From: Candidatus Woesearchaeota archaeon
GTDB taxonomy: Archaea > Nanoarchaeota > Nanoarchaeia > Woesearchaeales > GW2011-AR4
Length of the DNA: 8,744 bases
NCBI GenBank assembly: GCA_023259315.1
Contig: JAHFQL010000048.1
Location: 1-8,744, forward strand
Direction of reading: 5' to 3'
In this document: piece after piece, positions 1-7,796 of the stretch
Numbering within the stretch: position 1 is the stretch's first letter
Layout: every line of letters begins with the position of its first letter
Notes under the pieces: generated by a model
The model's database searches: none
The model's input: only the letters and a program-made list of their open reading frames with translations
What the model was told of the DNA's origin: nothing
Position numbers and translations under genes: made by a program

Positions 1-308
1 TATAGTGAGTTTCCACCTTTTAATTCTTTTAATTTTAAATTATTTTTTTCTATGAAATCTTTAACTTTAGTAATTTTTTCCTGTATATCTGTTAAAATTG
101 GTTCTTTTAATTCAAATTCAATTACATCAAAAGATAATATCAAAAAAATTAAATCTATAACTAACTTTTTAATTTCATTTAACGATAGCAATATCTCCGG
201 CGAATTCTCATCTTTGTAAATGGCTTGAGCTATTTTATATGAATCTTCTGTATTATCACTTAAAGAAGTCCCTATATCAATTTTTAAAAATCCATCTGGA
301 TTAAATCT
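1..308 (-). pseudogene. Open frame of unknown function running off the left edge, probably the frameshifted 3' part of the gene beginning upstream
   Basis: This reverse-strand frame stays open for 102 codons, which is unlikely by chance in such AT-rich DNA. Its translation looks protein-like: it opens RFNPDGFLKIDIGTSLSD, then has hydrophobic stretches alternating with Lys/Glu-rich ones (LIFLILSFDVIEFELKE, then a KVKDFIEKNNLKLKELK helix). A stop (TAA, 311-309) lies directly upstream and there is no ATG, GTG or TTG near the beginning, so it cannot easily start by itself. It overlaps the end of the 60-codon frame at 284-466 by 25 bases and sits in the -1 frame relative to it. One extra A in the A run at 308-310 would join them as ...DFFKRFNPDG. 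I read it as the downstream half of a frameshifted or decayed gene. The family is not recognised, and its end lies outside the window. Confidence 0.45.
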
Positions 309-466
309 TTAAAAAAGTCTCTTACAGTTGGCAAATTTAATTTAACATTCTCATATTTTGTTTTTATTTCATTAACTTTTGTTCCTTGTTGTTTCCACAA
401 ATCAAAATTTTCCAGATTCTTCAAAACTTGTTCTTTATTCCAATTTTCGAATTCTTTAGGATTCAT
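284..466 (-). CDS. Hypothetical 60-residue protein, possibly the N-terminal fragment of a broken gene
   Basis: The reading frame is rich in Lys, Asn and Glu (MNPKEFENWNKEQVLKNLE at the start) and predicted to be mostly helical, with no signal peptide or membrane segment. No known family is recognised. Its ATG overlaps the stop of a 16-codon frame upstream (463-513) in an ATGA arrangement, which would fit translational coupling. It stops at 284, but a longer open frame continues in the -1 register beneath its last codons (see 1-308). The natural product may therefore be one protein of about 160 residues or more whose frame is interrupted here. It diverges from ribA across a roughly 115-base AT-rich gap. 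It could be a genuine short gene, a decayed gene, or a gene hit by a homopolymer sequencing error; the sequence alone does not decide. Confidence 0.4.
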   Translation of the reverse strand: MNPKEFENWNKEQVLKNLENFDLWKQQGTKVNEIKTKYENVKLNLPTVRDFFKDLIQMDF

Positions 467-513
467 TTTTCAAATGCTTCCATTAATGGACCAATTAAAT
501 CTTTGTATACCAT
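463..513 (-). CDS. Possible 16-codon leader frame or 5' end of the broken gene
   Basis: The frame encodes MVYKDLIGPLMEAFEK and ends in TGA overlapping the ATG of the next frame (ATGA, 466-463). A TATA-like TTTAAA at 545-540 on the same strand lies about 29 bases before this ATG, the distance seen for the leaderless genes elsewhere in the window. That makes 513 a plausible true start of the reverse-strand unit. One extra A in the A5 run at 467-471 would join it in frame to MNPKEFENW. It is too short to identify. Confidence 0.25.
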   Translation of the reverse strand: MVYKDLIGPLMEAFEK

Positions 514-597
514 GCTAAATAAGAATAATAAACCTAATCTTTAAACTTTTCCATTTACAACCTTTTTAAAATGTATTTTAGCTGCACTCAACAAAAC

Positions 598-605
598 TTT
601 TAAAT
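598..605 (+). promoter_or_regulatory. TATA box of a leaderless ribA promoter
   Basis: TTTAAATA is centred about 27 bases before the ribA ATG at 629, and there is no Shine-Dalgarno-like sequence between the two. In archaea transcription starts about 26 bases downstream of the TATA centre, so the transcript would begin at or within a base or two of the start codon. Confidence 0.6.
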
Positions 606-628
606 AACAACCTAAACTCAATCCAGCT

Positions 629-1234
629 ATGAAAAAATTAATCAGGAAAACAATAGAAGCGAATCTTCCCACAAAATACGGAAACTTTAAGGTTATTTGC
701 TATGGAGATTACAGTAAAGCCCAGCACCTCGCTTTAGTCATGGGAAAGGTTAATGGCAAAAAAAATGTTTATGTGAGGGTGCATTCGCAATGCGTGACTG
801 GGGATGCGCTTGGCTCCTTGAGGTGTGACTGCGGCCCTCAATTGGAAAAATCCCTCAAAATCATTTCAAAAAAAAATGGCGTATTGCTTTATATGGCGCA
901 GGAAGGCAGGGGCATAGGATTGATTAACAAAATTGCAGCGTACCATTTACAGGACCATGGAATGGACACTGTTGAAGCAAACTTAAAATTAGGATTCAAG
1001 GCAGATATAAGAGATTATACCATCGGAGCCCAGATTTTGGCTGATTTGGGCTTGTCAACAATAAAATTGCTTACAAATAACCCCAGAAAAATAGAGGGCC
1101 TGGAAAAATACGGCATCGAAATTGTTGCCAGAGTCCCTATAATAATTAAACCAAACAAAAATAACAGAAAGTACCTCAAGACAAAACAGGAGAAGCTAGG
1201 GCATTATCTTGAAGAAAAAGGAATTGTGAAATGA
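629..1234 (+). CDS. ribA: GTP cyclohydrolase II
   Basis: Catalyses the first step of riboflavin synthesis: GTP is opened and loses formate and pyrophosphate to give 2,5-diamino-6-ribosylamino-4(3H)-pyrimidinone 5'-phosphate. It is a cytosolic Zn enzyme. The whole 201-residue protein matches the bacterial family (about 196 residues in E. coli). Visible motifs are [10 protein letters not shown] at 50-59 and SLRCDCG at 63-69, whose C55, C66 and C68 are the Zn ligands. Also present are QEGRGIGL at 91-98, Y105, D126 and R128 (equivalent to the E. coli proton acceptor and nucleophile), and LLTNNP at 147-152. It is a stand-alone RibA, not fused to a RibB domain. The start is supported by the TATA box about 27 bases upstream. 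Most archaea use the unrelated GTP cyclohydrolase III (ArfA), so a bacterial-type enzyme here suggests lateral acquisition (inference). No other riboflavin gene is in view. Confidence 0.95.
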   Translation: MKKLIRKTIEANLPTKYGNFKVICYGDYSKAQHLALVMGKVNGKKNVYVRVHSQCVTGDALGSLRCDCGPQLEKSLKIISKKNGVLLYMAQEGRGIGLINKIAAYHLQDHGMDTVEANLKLGFKADIRDYTIGAQILADLGLSTIKLLTNNPRKIEGLEKYGIEIVARVPIIIKPNKNNRKYLKTKQEKLGHYLEEKGIVK

Positions 1235-1240
1235 AAAAAT

Positions 1241-1247
1241 TTTATAC
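1241..1247 (+). promoter_or_regulatory. Possible TATA box for the secreted multidomain protein gene
   Basis: TTTATAC in the 60-base gap after ribA would place a start site near 1270 and give a leader of about 25 bases before the ATG at 1295. A second candidate, GATTTATAG at 1273-1281, is too close to that ATG for a normal leaderless start. Neither is convincing, and read-through from ribA is also possible. Confidence 0.25.
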
Positions 1248-1294
1248 ATTAGAAAATGTGCTGTGACTGAGGGATTTATAGTCCAAAAGAAGCA

Positions 1295-4200
1295 ATGAAA
1301 ATATCCAAAGGTTATAAAATTTTAGGATTGCTGGGATTGATATTTTTATCAGGTCTAGTTTTTGCTCAGCCACCCTCGGGGACAGGTAGCATAACTCTAA
1401 GAGCAATCGGCCCGGATGGAGGGCCCTTGCAAGGCACGGGAGTTCCTGGTATCTATATTGCCGATCTCGATTATGATTTTTTTGTCCTTGCTAACCAGAG
1501 CGGTTCCCAAGAACAGTTTACCAACCTTCCCAATAAACCACTTCTTTTTAATGCTGTTATTGATGTTCCAGGGTTTGGCAAACTTGAATTTAGTGCTTCA
1601 AATAATGGTCAAGGGTATACTCCCAGTGACCAAACTCTTGATGTCCTATACGAGGTAGCTCGAAGCAGATACCTAACGGCAAAAAAAGTTATGGATGATA
1701 GTATTAGCCAAGGATTCAGCTTTGATTCGGCAACTGTAAATAGTATGGCCCAGGCAAAATCATTTTTGGATAGTGCATCAGGCTCTTTGCCAGGAAGTAA
1801 AGAACAAGCTTCGTTCTCTCTGCAATCTCTTGAGATCAGTGCTCCAACAAGCGAAGACATCGTTGTGCAAAAAGCCAAGCAAAAAATCCAAAGAAATGGG
1901 GGATTTAGTTCGGACAAACTTATTAGCACTTTTGCCGCGCCCGGATTTCCGGAAGGAAAGCCGTGGTATACTGTAACGGCTCCATTGATAAACCTAGGAA
2001 TTTTTGACTGGGAATGGAGATGGACCATGCTTCAAGACTGCACAAGCTTTGATTGGTCTGATTCTTGGCATCAATTAGATCTTATGAAAAGATTCCAAGA
2101 TGATGGCAAGAAAATTAGAGCTACTGACGGAATCTGGCTTAATGGCCTGCCACCTCTTTGTCCAACATTTCAGAAAACCAAGCAGAATGTAGTGAACACT
2201 GAAGTAAATTATACTAAGCAGTTATTACAGAGATTCCCAAGGATTGATTATTTGCCGATTTTAAGTGAACCACACTCGTGGGGCAATCTTGGAGGTACTT
2301 TTTCTGCAGAAGATTTAGCACAGATAACTAAGGATGCTGGAGATGGTATTCATGCTCTGTCTCCACAAAGTGACACCCTTATCAATCTTGTATTACCGTG
2401 GGGTGAGGATGCCGCTAATCATTTGCATGATAATGTTTCAGTAGTTTCGCCTTATAAGTTCAGCCAAATGGTAAACCAACTCGGCGGAAGATATGATGAC
2501 ATTGTATTACAATTTTATGCTTTAAATAAAGATATATTTGAGATAGATCAAATACTTGAAAAATATTCTCAACTTGGCAAGAAAATATTGCTGGAATTGG
2601 GCGCTCCTTCGGCGGTTCCTACAAATCCAAGTTGGCCCAGCAACCCCTGGAGAGGTGGCTGGACGGAAACTACTCAAGCAAAATGGCTAAATGATTTTGC
2701 TTTAATTTCTTTGAGCAAGGATTCGGTAAAAGAATTTGACTGGTGGGATCTTGCTGAAGTGGGATCGAGATTTAATTTTATTGTTGGAAATCCTCCCTAC
2801 GGTGTCGTTAATGAAAATTATATTCCTAAAGAAAGCTACTATACACTCGCTAAACTTATTTATGATTATGGTGCAAGACTTCAGGGCTTGAAGAGGAATT
2901 TCTTGGTCAGTCAATATAATTTTGAGAATAATTTTACTGATTCAGAGGGGATAAATGATGGTATAGGCCATAATGTTATCTTTGTGAATGGCACCACTGG
3001 AAAAGGAGCTTCGTTCAATGGCGTGGATAGTTATATAGAAGGTACCTCTCCGGGAGTGAATTTACCTTTTTGGGATTCGGACCGGACAATAAGCGCTTCA
3101 GTTAAAATTTCTAATGCGAATGGCATCGATAGGGGAATTTTCCAGTATGGAAGCGGAGAAAATGCGCCGAACAGTTTCCACTTATATTTAGCCAAGAATG
3201 GAAATTTTGCGGCTGGGAATTGCTGCGGATATGGAATAGTAGATTCCGGAGTAAAAATTGATGACAATGCATGGCATCAAGTCATGGTCTTGTATAATAA
3301 AAGTACGAATATCCTCACGACCTACGTGGATGGGATTAAACGAAATTCAGCAACATTATCCTCAAGACCTAATACTGGTGGGGGCGTGAAATTAAAATGG
3401 AGCATCGGAAGTTTCTTTGTAGGCAGTTCGCCAGTCAACGGAGTAATAGATGATTTGAAAATATGGAACTATGCCATAACCCCTTTTCCATCACAACTTC
3501 CAACAATTTCATCATTTTCAGCAAATCCTGCAATTATTAATTCAGGCCAATCATCCACCTTATCATGGTCAGTCACCGGTGCCACATCTTTAAGCATTAC
3601 TCCCGGGATTGGTACAGTCAATGGAAATTCTATCCAAGTCACTCCTAATCAAACTACTACCTATACTTTAACTGCGACAAATAGTAATGGATATATTACT
3701 AAGAAGGTCATAGTCTCAGTGAATTCTGATCCATGTGCAGGCGTAACATGTATTTCTCCTGCTACTGCATACTGCTCTGGCTCAACAAAAATTTATTATG
3801 CTTCTACTGGAACTTGCAATACACAAACAGGAACATGTTCGTATACGACAACTTCTACAACTTGCCAATATGGCTGTGCAAATGGTACATGCCTAAATCG
3901 AATAACACAGAAAGTGCCTTCAGTTTCTGTCAAGCACGAGCCAGAAACAGACGATGTGTTTATCATAACAGCAACTGCATCAGATTCGTCTGGAATAAAG
4001 AGAATAGACTTGTTCGTGGACAACGATAAAAAACTATCCTGCATGAATAGTAAATGTGTTTCAGAATCAAAATATTCTGAAGGCTTTCATAACTATTATG
4101 CTGTTGCAGTTAACAAAGCAAACTATTCTGCTAGCACTGCAACATATACCTTCACTGTAAATGGTATTCAGCAGCCATCTTTGAATTATTCAGAACAGGC

Positions 4201-4453
4201 CAAACAACCAACAACAGACGAGATAAAAATTATTACTAAATTACTTACGAGCAAAGATATTATGAATAGCATAGAAAATATTACTATTGTATCAGGAGCA
4301 AACTATGCGCCTTATTATGATGTTATAGGCTGGCGCAAAGGAAAAATCCTCTGGCTGATACCTGTTAGGGTACCTGTTCATGTGTATATGGATACTACCA
4401 CATTTCAGATTAGTAGCATGCAGGCGCCGTTCTGGAATATATTCGTGATCTAA
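1295..4453 (+). CDS. Secreted multidomain protein with a GH10/clan-A-like hydrolase barrel, LamG-like and Ig-like domains
   Basis: A 1052-residue exported protein, probably acting on extracellular or cell-surface polysaccharide. Residues 1-24 are a signal peptide (KISKGYK, hydrophobic core, cleavage after LVFA). Residues 30-215 contain a beta-rich part, then a helical part (DVLYEVARSRYLTAKKVMDD). Residues 216-530 look like a glycoside hydrolase barrel: WEWRW at 239-243, acid/base candidate E325 in LPILSEPHSWG, nucleophile candidate E434 in ILLELGAPS, and FDWWDLAE at 481-488. The two Glu are 109 residues apart, as expected for GH10-like enzymes. Residues 536-727 form a concanavalin-A/LamG-like domain (YNFENNFTDS, FNGVDSYIEG, WHQVMVLYN, GVIDDLKIWN). 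Residues 735-809 are Ig-like (TTTYTLTATNSNG). Residues 814-866 contain eight Cys, 870-957 a second Ig-like domain, and 965-1052 an unrecognised C-terminal domain. No membrane anchor is evident. The export and LamG calls are firm; the GH assignment rests on motif reading, and the substrate is unknown. Confidence 0.7.
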   Translation: MKISKGYKILGLLGLIFLSGLVFAQPPSGTGSITLRAIGPDGGPLQGTGVPGIYIADLDYDFFVLANQSGSQEQFTNLPNKPLLFNAVIDVPGFGKLEFSASNNGQGYTPSDQTLDVLYEVARSRYLTAKKVMDDSISQGFSFDSATVNSMAQAKSFLDSASGSLPGSKEQASFSLQSLEISAPTSEDIVVQKAKQKIQRNGGFSSDKLISTFAAPGFPEGKPWYTVTAPLINLGIFDWEWRWTMLQDCTSFDWSDSWHQLDLMKRFQDDGKKIRATDGIWLNGLPPLCPTFQKTKQNVVNTEVNYTKQLLQRFPRIDYLPILSEPHSWGNLGGTFSAEDLAQITKDAGDGIHALSPQSDTLINLVLPWGEDAANHLHDNVSVVSPYKFSQMVNQLGGRYDDIVLQFYALNKDIFEIDQILEKYSQLGKKILLELGAPSAVPTNPSWPSNPWRGGWTETTQAKWLNDFALISLSKDSVKEFDWWDLAEVGSRFNFIVGNPPYGVVNENYIPKESYYTLAKLIYDYGARLQGLKRNFLVSQYNFENNFTDSEGINDGIGHNVIFVNGTTGKGASFNGVDSYIEGTSPGVNLPFWDSDRTISASVKISNANGIDRGIFQYGSGENAPNSFHLYLAKNGNFAAGNCCGYGIVDSGVKIDDNAWHQVMVLYNKSTNILTTYVDGIKRNSATLSSRPNTGGGVKLKWSIGSFFVGSSPVNGVIDDLKIWNYAITPFPSQLPTISSFSANPAIINSGQSSTLSWSVTGATSLSITPGIGTVNGNSIQVTPNQTTTYTLTATNSNGYITKKVIVSVNSDPCAGVTCISPATAYCSGSTKIYYASTGTCNTQTGTCSYTTTSTTCQYGCANGTCLNRITQKVPSVSVKHEPETDDVFIITATASDSSGIKRIDLFVDNDKKLSCMNSKCVSESKYSEGFHNYYAVAVNKANYSASTATYTFTVNGIQQPSLNYSEQAKQPTTDEIKIITKLLTSKDIMNSIENITIVSGANYAPYYDVIGWRKGKILWLIPVRVPVHVYMDTTTFQISSMQAPFWNIFVI

Positions 4454-4466
4454 TTAACAAAAAATT

Positions 4467-5102
4467 TCAAAATCTCAATAAGTTTATTGCTTTTCCGACA
4501 TCTTTCTCATAAATCAAAAATATCGTGTCTGTCCAGCAGCTTAAAGTTTCGACGATATTAATATTATTTTCGCCGAACAAAGAGCACAAATAAGCATAAG
4601 TTCCAGGAACTTCCTCAATTTCCTTGGGGCTTTTAATTGTGATTTCGGCAAGATTAGTATTTTCTGCTATTATCTTATTTTTGAAGTATTTTCTTATTGT
4701 ATCTAAAAATTCTTCTGTTGTTATTACAGTTATTGCAGAAGCCCCTTCAATAATCCTGAATATCTCCTTATTCTTTTTTATTTCCTTTTCAAGAATTTGC
4801 AATGTGCCAAAGAAAACGTCTTTTTCCAAAACAACTGCAATTACTTTGTTTTTAATTTCTATTTTGCTGTTCTTCAAGATTTTTGATATTTTGTTCTCGA
4901 GAATTTCCTCGCCTCTTAATTTTCTCTGGTATCTTCTACATGCAATTAATATAGCATCGAAATTATTTTTAACATTTAAATTAAGTTCTTTTGCAATTTG
5001 CCTTGAAAGGGACGAATAATTTATCAAGTCATTCTTCAGGCAGTCCTTTACAGAAGGGTGATTTGAAATATACTCTTCAGTTAACTTTGTTATGTTTGGC
5101 AT
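4467..5102 (-). CDS. Winged-helix plus ACT-domain protein, probable amino-acid-responsive regulator of the arginine genes
   Basis: A 211-residue protein with an N-terminal helical, DNA-binding-like region (about 1-62: [43 protein letters not shown]). The C-terminal ACT domain covers about 152-211 ([23 protein letters not shown], then [19 protein letters not shown]); ACT domains typically bind amino acids. Residues 86-130 (KVIAVVLEK to ITVITTEE) may be a second, degenerate ACT unit. The frame is open back to an ATG at 5150 (16 more residues). I prefer the Met at 5102 because an AATATTTAAATATT TATA box is centred about 28 bases before it, and because the 5150 ATG lies inside a 23-bp repeat shared with the argF promoter. 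The gene is divergent from argG and convergent, 13 bases away, with the secreted-protein gene. Regulation of arginine genes is inferred from position and the repeat. A metabolic or allosteric role without DNA binding is the alternative. Confidence 0.7.
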   Translation of the reverse strand: MPNITKLTEEYISNHPSVKDCLKNDLINYSSLSRQIAKELNLNVKNNFDAILIACRRYQRKLRGEEILENKISKILKNSKIEIKNKVIAVVLEKDVFFGTLQILEKEIKKNKEIFRIIEGASAITVITTEEFLDTIRKYFKNKIIAENTNLAEITIKSPKEIEEVPGTYAYLCSLFGENNINIVETLSCWTDTIFLIYEKDVGKAINLLRF

Positions 5103-5122
5103 TTTTGGTGTTATTTTCTGCC

Positions 5123-5138
5123 AAATATTTAAATATTT
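5123..5138 (-). promoter_or_regulatory. TATA box of the ACT-domain regulator gene
   Basis: A palindromic A/T block with TTTAAA at 5128-5133, centred about 28 bases before the reverse-strand ATG at 5102. It supports a leaderless start there; with a start at 5150 the box would fall inside the coding sequence. Confidence 0.5.
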
Positions 5139-5145
5139 TGTTTTG

Positions 5146-5168
5146 GACATTTTTGTTTATTTATGTTT
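5146..5168. promoter_or_regulatory. Candidate operator or upstream activating site between the ACT regulator and argG (copy 1 of a perfect 23-bp repeat)
   Basis: The element begins GACATTTTTG and ends TTTATGTTT, and is identical base for base to 7797-7819 in front of argF. It carries short inverted arms, ACAT (5147-5150) and ATGT (5163-5166), spaced by 12 bases. It ends 16 bases before the argG TATA box and lies about 47-69 bases before the argG ATG. On the other side it lies about 44-66 bases before the proposed regulator start, so it is nearly centred between the divergent promoters. Sites upstream of the TATA box often bind activators in archaea, but repression is also possible. Confidence 0.6.
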
Positions 5169-5184
5169 CACACCAGTCATTAGA

Positions 5185-5191
5185 TTTAAAA
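5185..5191 (+). promoter_or_regulatory. TATA box of the argGH promoter
   Basis: TTTAAAA is centred 27 bases before the argG ATG at 5215. It sits in a CAT(T/C)AGATTTAAAA block also present before argF at the same distance from the 23-bp element. No Shine-Dalgarno sequence precedes the ATG, which suggests a leaderless transcript. Confidence 0.65.
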
Positions 5192-5214
5192 GCGCGGCAA
5201 GAATTTTGATTTTA

Positions 5215-6444
5215 ATGAAAGAAAAAATTGTATTGGCTTACAGCGGCGGTCTTGACACTTCCGTAATACTTAGCTGGTTGTCAAAGAAAGGATTTGATGT
5301 AGTTGCATATATAGCCGACCTTGGCCAAAATGAAGATCTTGAACAGGTCAAGAAAAAGGCTTTGAAAATAGGCGCATCAAAAGTTTATATTGAAGACTTG
5401 AAGGCTGAATTTGTTACAGAATACATTTTCCCTGCGATAAGAGCTAACACAGTTTATGAAGGCAGATATCTTTTAGGAACCTCTCTTGCAAGGCCGCTTA
5501 TTGCCAAAAGGCAAATTGAAATTGCCAAAAAAGAAAAAGCACAGTACGTAGGACATGGAGCTACAGGCAAAGGCAATGACCAAGTTCGCTTTGAACTTAC
5601 CTATTTGGCTTTAAATCCAAAAATAAAAATCATTGCGCCTTGGAAAGATGCGCAATTCTTGGCGCAATTTAGTGGCAGATCTGATATGATTGAGTACAGC
5701 AACAAAAATAAAATTCCTATAAAGGCCACTAAACAGGCGCCATACAGTACCGACGCAAATCTGATGCATATTAGCTATGAATCTGGAATTTTAGAGAATC
5801 CTATGCTAAGGCCGGATAATAAAATGTTTCAACTCACAAAAAGCCCGCAGAATGCGCCAAATAAAGAGACTATTATTGACATTGAATTCAAGCAAGGCAA
5901 TCCTATCATGATAAAAAATCTTGATGATAATACCATAAAATCAGGACCATTTAAATTATTTAATTATCTAAATAAAATTGGGGGAGAAAATGGAATTGGG
6001 AGAATTGACATTGTGGAAAATAGATTTGTAGGAATAAAATCAAGAGGGGTTTATGAAACTCCTGCCGGAACAATCTTGCATATTGCGCACAGGGATATTG
6101 AAGGGCTTACAATGGACCGTGAAGTCATGCATCTTCGTGACATGCTTATTCCGAAATTTGCGGAATTAATTTATAACGGATTTTGGCATTCTCCGGAAAT
6201 GGATTTTTTAAGAGCAGCTTTCGATAAAAGCCAGGAGCATGTCAGCGGAAAAGTTTATTTATCATTGTACAAAGGGAACTGCACGGTTATCGGAAGAGAA
6301 TCATCTGAGTCTTTGTATAACCAAAACCTTAGCAGCATGGATAAATCCGGAGGCTACGACCAAAAGGATGCTGCGGGTTTTATACGAATAAATGCATTGA
6401 GGTTAAAGGCAGAATCTATTAGGAAAAATGAAACTTTGGGATAA
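5215..6444 (+). CDS. argG: Argininosuccinate synthase
   Basis: Joins citrulline and aspartate using ATP to give argininosuccinate, the penultimate step of arginine synthesis, in the cytosol. The 409-residue length is typical. Motifs: PP-loop nucleotide-binding site AYSGGLDTS at 8-16, [12 protein letters not shown] at 83-94, [15 protein letters not shown] at 113-127, [15 protein letters not shown] at 182-196, and a conserved second half ([24 protein letters not shown]). The wording of these motifs is close to the eukaryotic and Bacteroidetes-type enzymes. The frame is open back to 5092, but the upstream 41 codons are low-complexity and cover the regulator promoter, the 23-bp element and the argG TATA box. 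The ATG at 5215, 27 bases after the TATA centre, is therefore the start. Its 3' end overlaps argH by 17 bases, so the two are co-transcribed. Confidence 0.96.
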   Translation: MKEKIVLAYSGGLDTSVILSWLSKKGFDVVAYIADLGQNEDLEQVKKKALKIGASKVYIEDLKAEFVTEYIFPAIRANTVYEGRYLLGTSLARPLIAKRQIEIAKKEKAQYVGHGATGKGNDQVRFELTYLALNPKIKIIAPWKDAQFLAQFSGRSDMIEYSNKNKIPIKATKQAPYSTDANLMHISYESGILENPMLRPDNKMFQLTKSPQNAPNKETIIDIEFKQGNPIMIKNLDDNTIKSGPFKLFNYLNKIGGENGIGRIDIVENRFVGIKSRGVYETPAGTILHIAHRDIEGLTMDREVMHLRDMLIPKFAELIYNGFWHSPEMDFLRAAFDKSQEHVSGKVYLSLYKGNCTVIGRESSESLYNQNLSSMDKSGGYDQKDAAGFIRINALRLKAESIRKNETLG

Positions 6445-7774
6445 AGAATACTCTTTAAACAAGGACGTTGAAAAATTTACTGTTGGAAATGATTTCTTGC
6501 TAGACATGAATTTGTTAAAGTATGACATATACGCAAGCATTGCGCATGCCATGATGCTTAAAAAAATAGGAATTTTGAGTGGAGAGGAACTTAAAAAACT
6601 AAAAGCGGAACTGGCGCAAATTCAAAAGCTCCAGGCAGAAAATAAGTTTATTATAAAAATGGAGGATGAAGATTGCCACACTGCAATTGAAAACTATCTT
6701 ACAAAAAAGCTTGGCAATCTTGGCAAGAAAATACACACGGCCCGCTCAAGAAACGACCAGGTTCTAGTTGACCTTAGGCTTTATTCCAAAGACAAATTGC
6801 TTGATGCCCAAAAGCTAACTATTGACTTGATTGATGAATTATTAAAATTTTGTGAAAAGAATAAGAATATTCCAATTCCAGGGTACACACATTCAAGAAA
6901 AGCAATGCCCTCTTCTATTGAACTTTTATTTGGAAATTTTGCTGAATCAATGTCTGACAATTTAGAAATTCTTGGAAAAGCCTATGAAGTAAATGACCAA
7001 TGCCCTTTGGGAAGCGGCGCTGGTTATGGGGTTCCATTAGAGATTGACCGGCAATTTGCTTCCGATTTGCTTGGATTTGCCAAAGTGCAAAACAATGTTC
7101 TTTATGTGCAAAACAGCAGGGGTAAATTTGAGTCATTTGCTGTTTTTGCATTGAGTAGTATAATGAATGATTTAAGCAGACTAAGCTCTGATTTGATTTT
7201 ATTTAGCATGGACGAGTTTGGATTTTTCAGGCTGCCGGATGAATTCTGCACCGGAAGTTCGATAATGCCGCAAAAGAAAAATCCCGATGTTCTCGAATTG
7301 ATTCGGGCGAAGTCAGCAAAGGTTGATGCTAATCATTATTTGATAAAATCTATAGTGTCCAAGCTGAATTCCGGTTACAGCAGAGACTTGCAGCTCACCA
7401 AAGAGCCGCTTATCGAGAGTTTTGAAATAACCACATCCTCGCTTAAAATTTTTCCCCAGATTATAAAAAATTTGCAGGTAGACAAGGAAAAATGTATCAA
7501 TGCATTTACTCCTGATTTGTTTGCAACAGATTATGCATATAATCTTGTAAAAAAAGGAACCCCTTTTAGGGATGCTTATAAAAAAACCGCTGAAGATATT
7601 GGAAAGCTGGGAAAATTCAATGCATCCGAGAATATCGTATCAAAAAAGCACATGGGGGCAACCGGAAATTTAAATCTGGAATTAATCAAGAGAAAAAATG
7701 ATGAAAGAAAAAGTTTTATCAGTAATGAAATCCATGGGTTCAATTCCAAACTGAAAAGCTTGCTCAGATTATGA
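6428..7774 (+). CDS. argH: Argininosuccinate lyase
   Basis: Splits argininosuccinate into arginine and fumarate, the last step of arginine synthesis, as a cytosolic homotetramer of the fumarase/aspartase superfamily. The protein has 448 residues, near the family norm of about 450-470. Motifs: [15 protein letters not shown] at 103-117, [13 protein letters not shown] at 151-163 (H155 is the likely catalytic His), GSGAGYG at 195-201, and the family signature [12 protein letters not shown] at 276-287 with its catalytic Ser. The MKLWDK start and [10 protein letters not shown] wording resemble Bacteroidetes-type ArgH. The gene starts 17 bases inside argG in another frame. Here an AGGA four bases before the ATG could act as a ribosome binding site, as expected for an internal operon gene whose start cannot be leaderless. 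A T-rich stretch follows the stop codon; no hairpin was seen. Confidence 0.96.
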   Translation: MKLWDKEYSLNKDVEKFTVGNDFLLDMNLLKYDIYASIAHAMMLKKIGILSGEELKKLKAELAQIQKLQAENKFIIKMEDEDCHTAIENYLTKKLGNLGKKIHTARSRNDQVLVDLRLYSKDKLLDAQKLTIDLIDELLKFCEKNKNIPIPGYTHSRKAMPSSIELLFGNFAESMSDNLEILGKAYEVNDQCPLGSGAGYGVPLEIDRQFASDLLGFAKVQNNVLYVQNSRGKFESFAVFALSSIMNDLSRLSSDLILFSMDEFGFFRLPDEFCTGSSIMPQKKNPDVLELIRAKSAKVDANHYLIKSIVSKLNSGYSRDLQLTKEPLIESFEITTSSLKIFPQIIKNLQVDKEKCINAFTPDLFATDYAYNLVKKGTPFRDAYKKTAEDIGKLGKFNASENIVSKKHMGATGNLNLELIKRKNDERKSFISNEIHGFNSKLKSLLRL

Positions 7775-7796
7775 AATAATATTTTGTCTTGTTCTA

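Noticed and set aside
304..316. Programmed -1 frameshift site at the T6A3 run
   Set aside because: A -1 slip on the T run leads straight into a TAA, and T TTT AAA would re-pair the second codon on TAA; not a canonical slippery heptamer.
1265..1283. Short inverted repeat GACT...AGTC before the secreted-protein gene, considered as a hairpin or terminator
   Set aside because: Only four base pairs with an 11-base loop and no following T tract; expected by chance.
1609..2028. Reverse-strand frame of 139 codons inside the secreted-protein gene
   Set aside because: It lies wholly within a convincing multidomain coding sequence and its translation shows no recognisable domain; an antisense shadow.
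4624..5019. Forward frame of 131 codons opposite the ACT regulator
   Set aside because: A hydrophobic, low-complexity translation produced by reading antisense to an AT-rich gene; the ACT and HTH motifs on the other strand are much better evidence.
5092..5214. 41-residue N-terminal extension of ArgG
   Set aside because: ArgG family members start at the segment just before AYSGGLD. The extension covers the TATA box and the 23-bp element and overlaps the regulator start.
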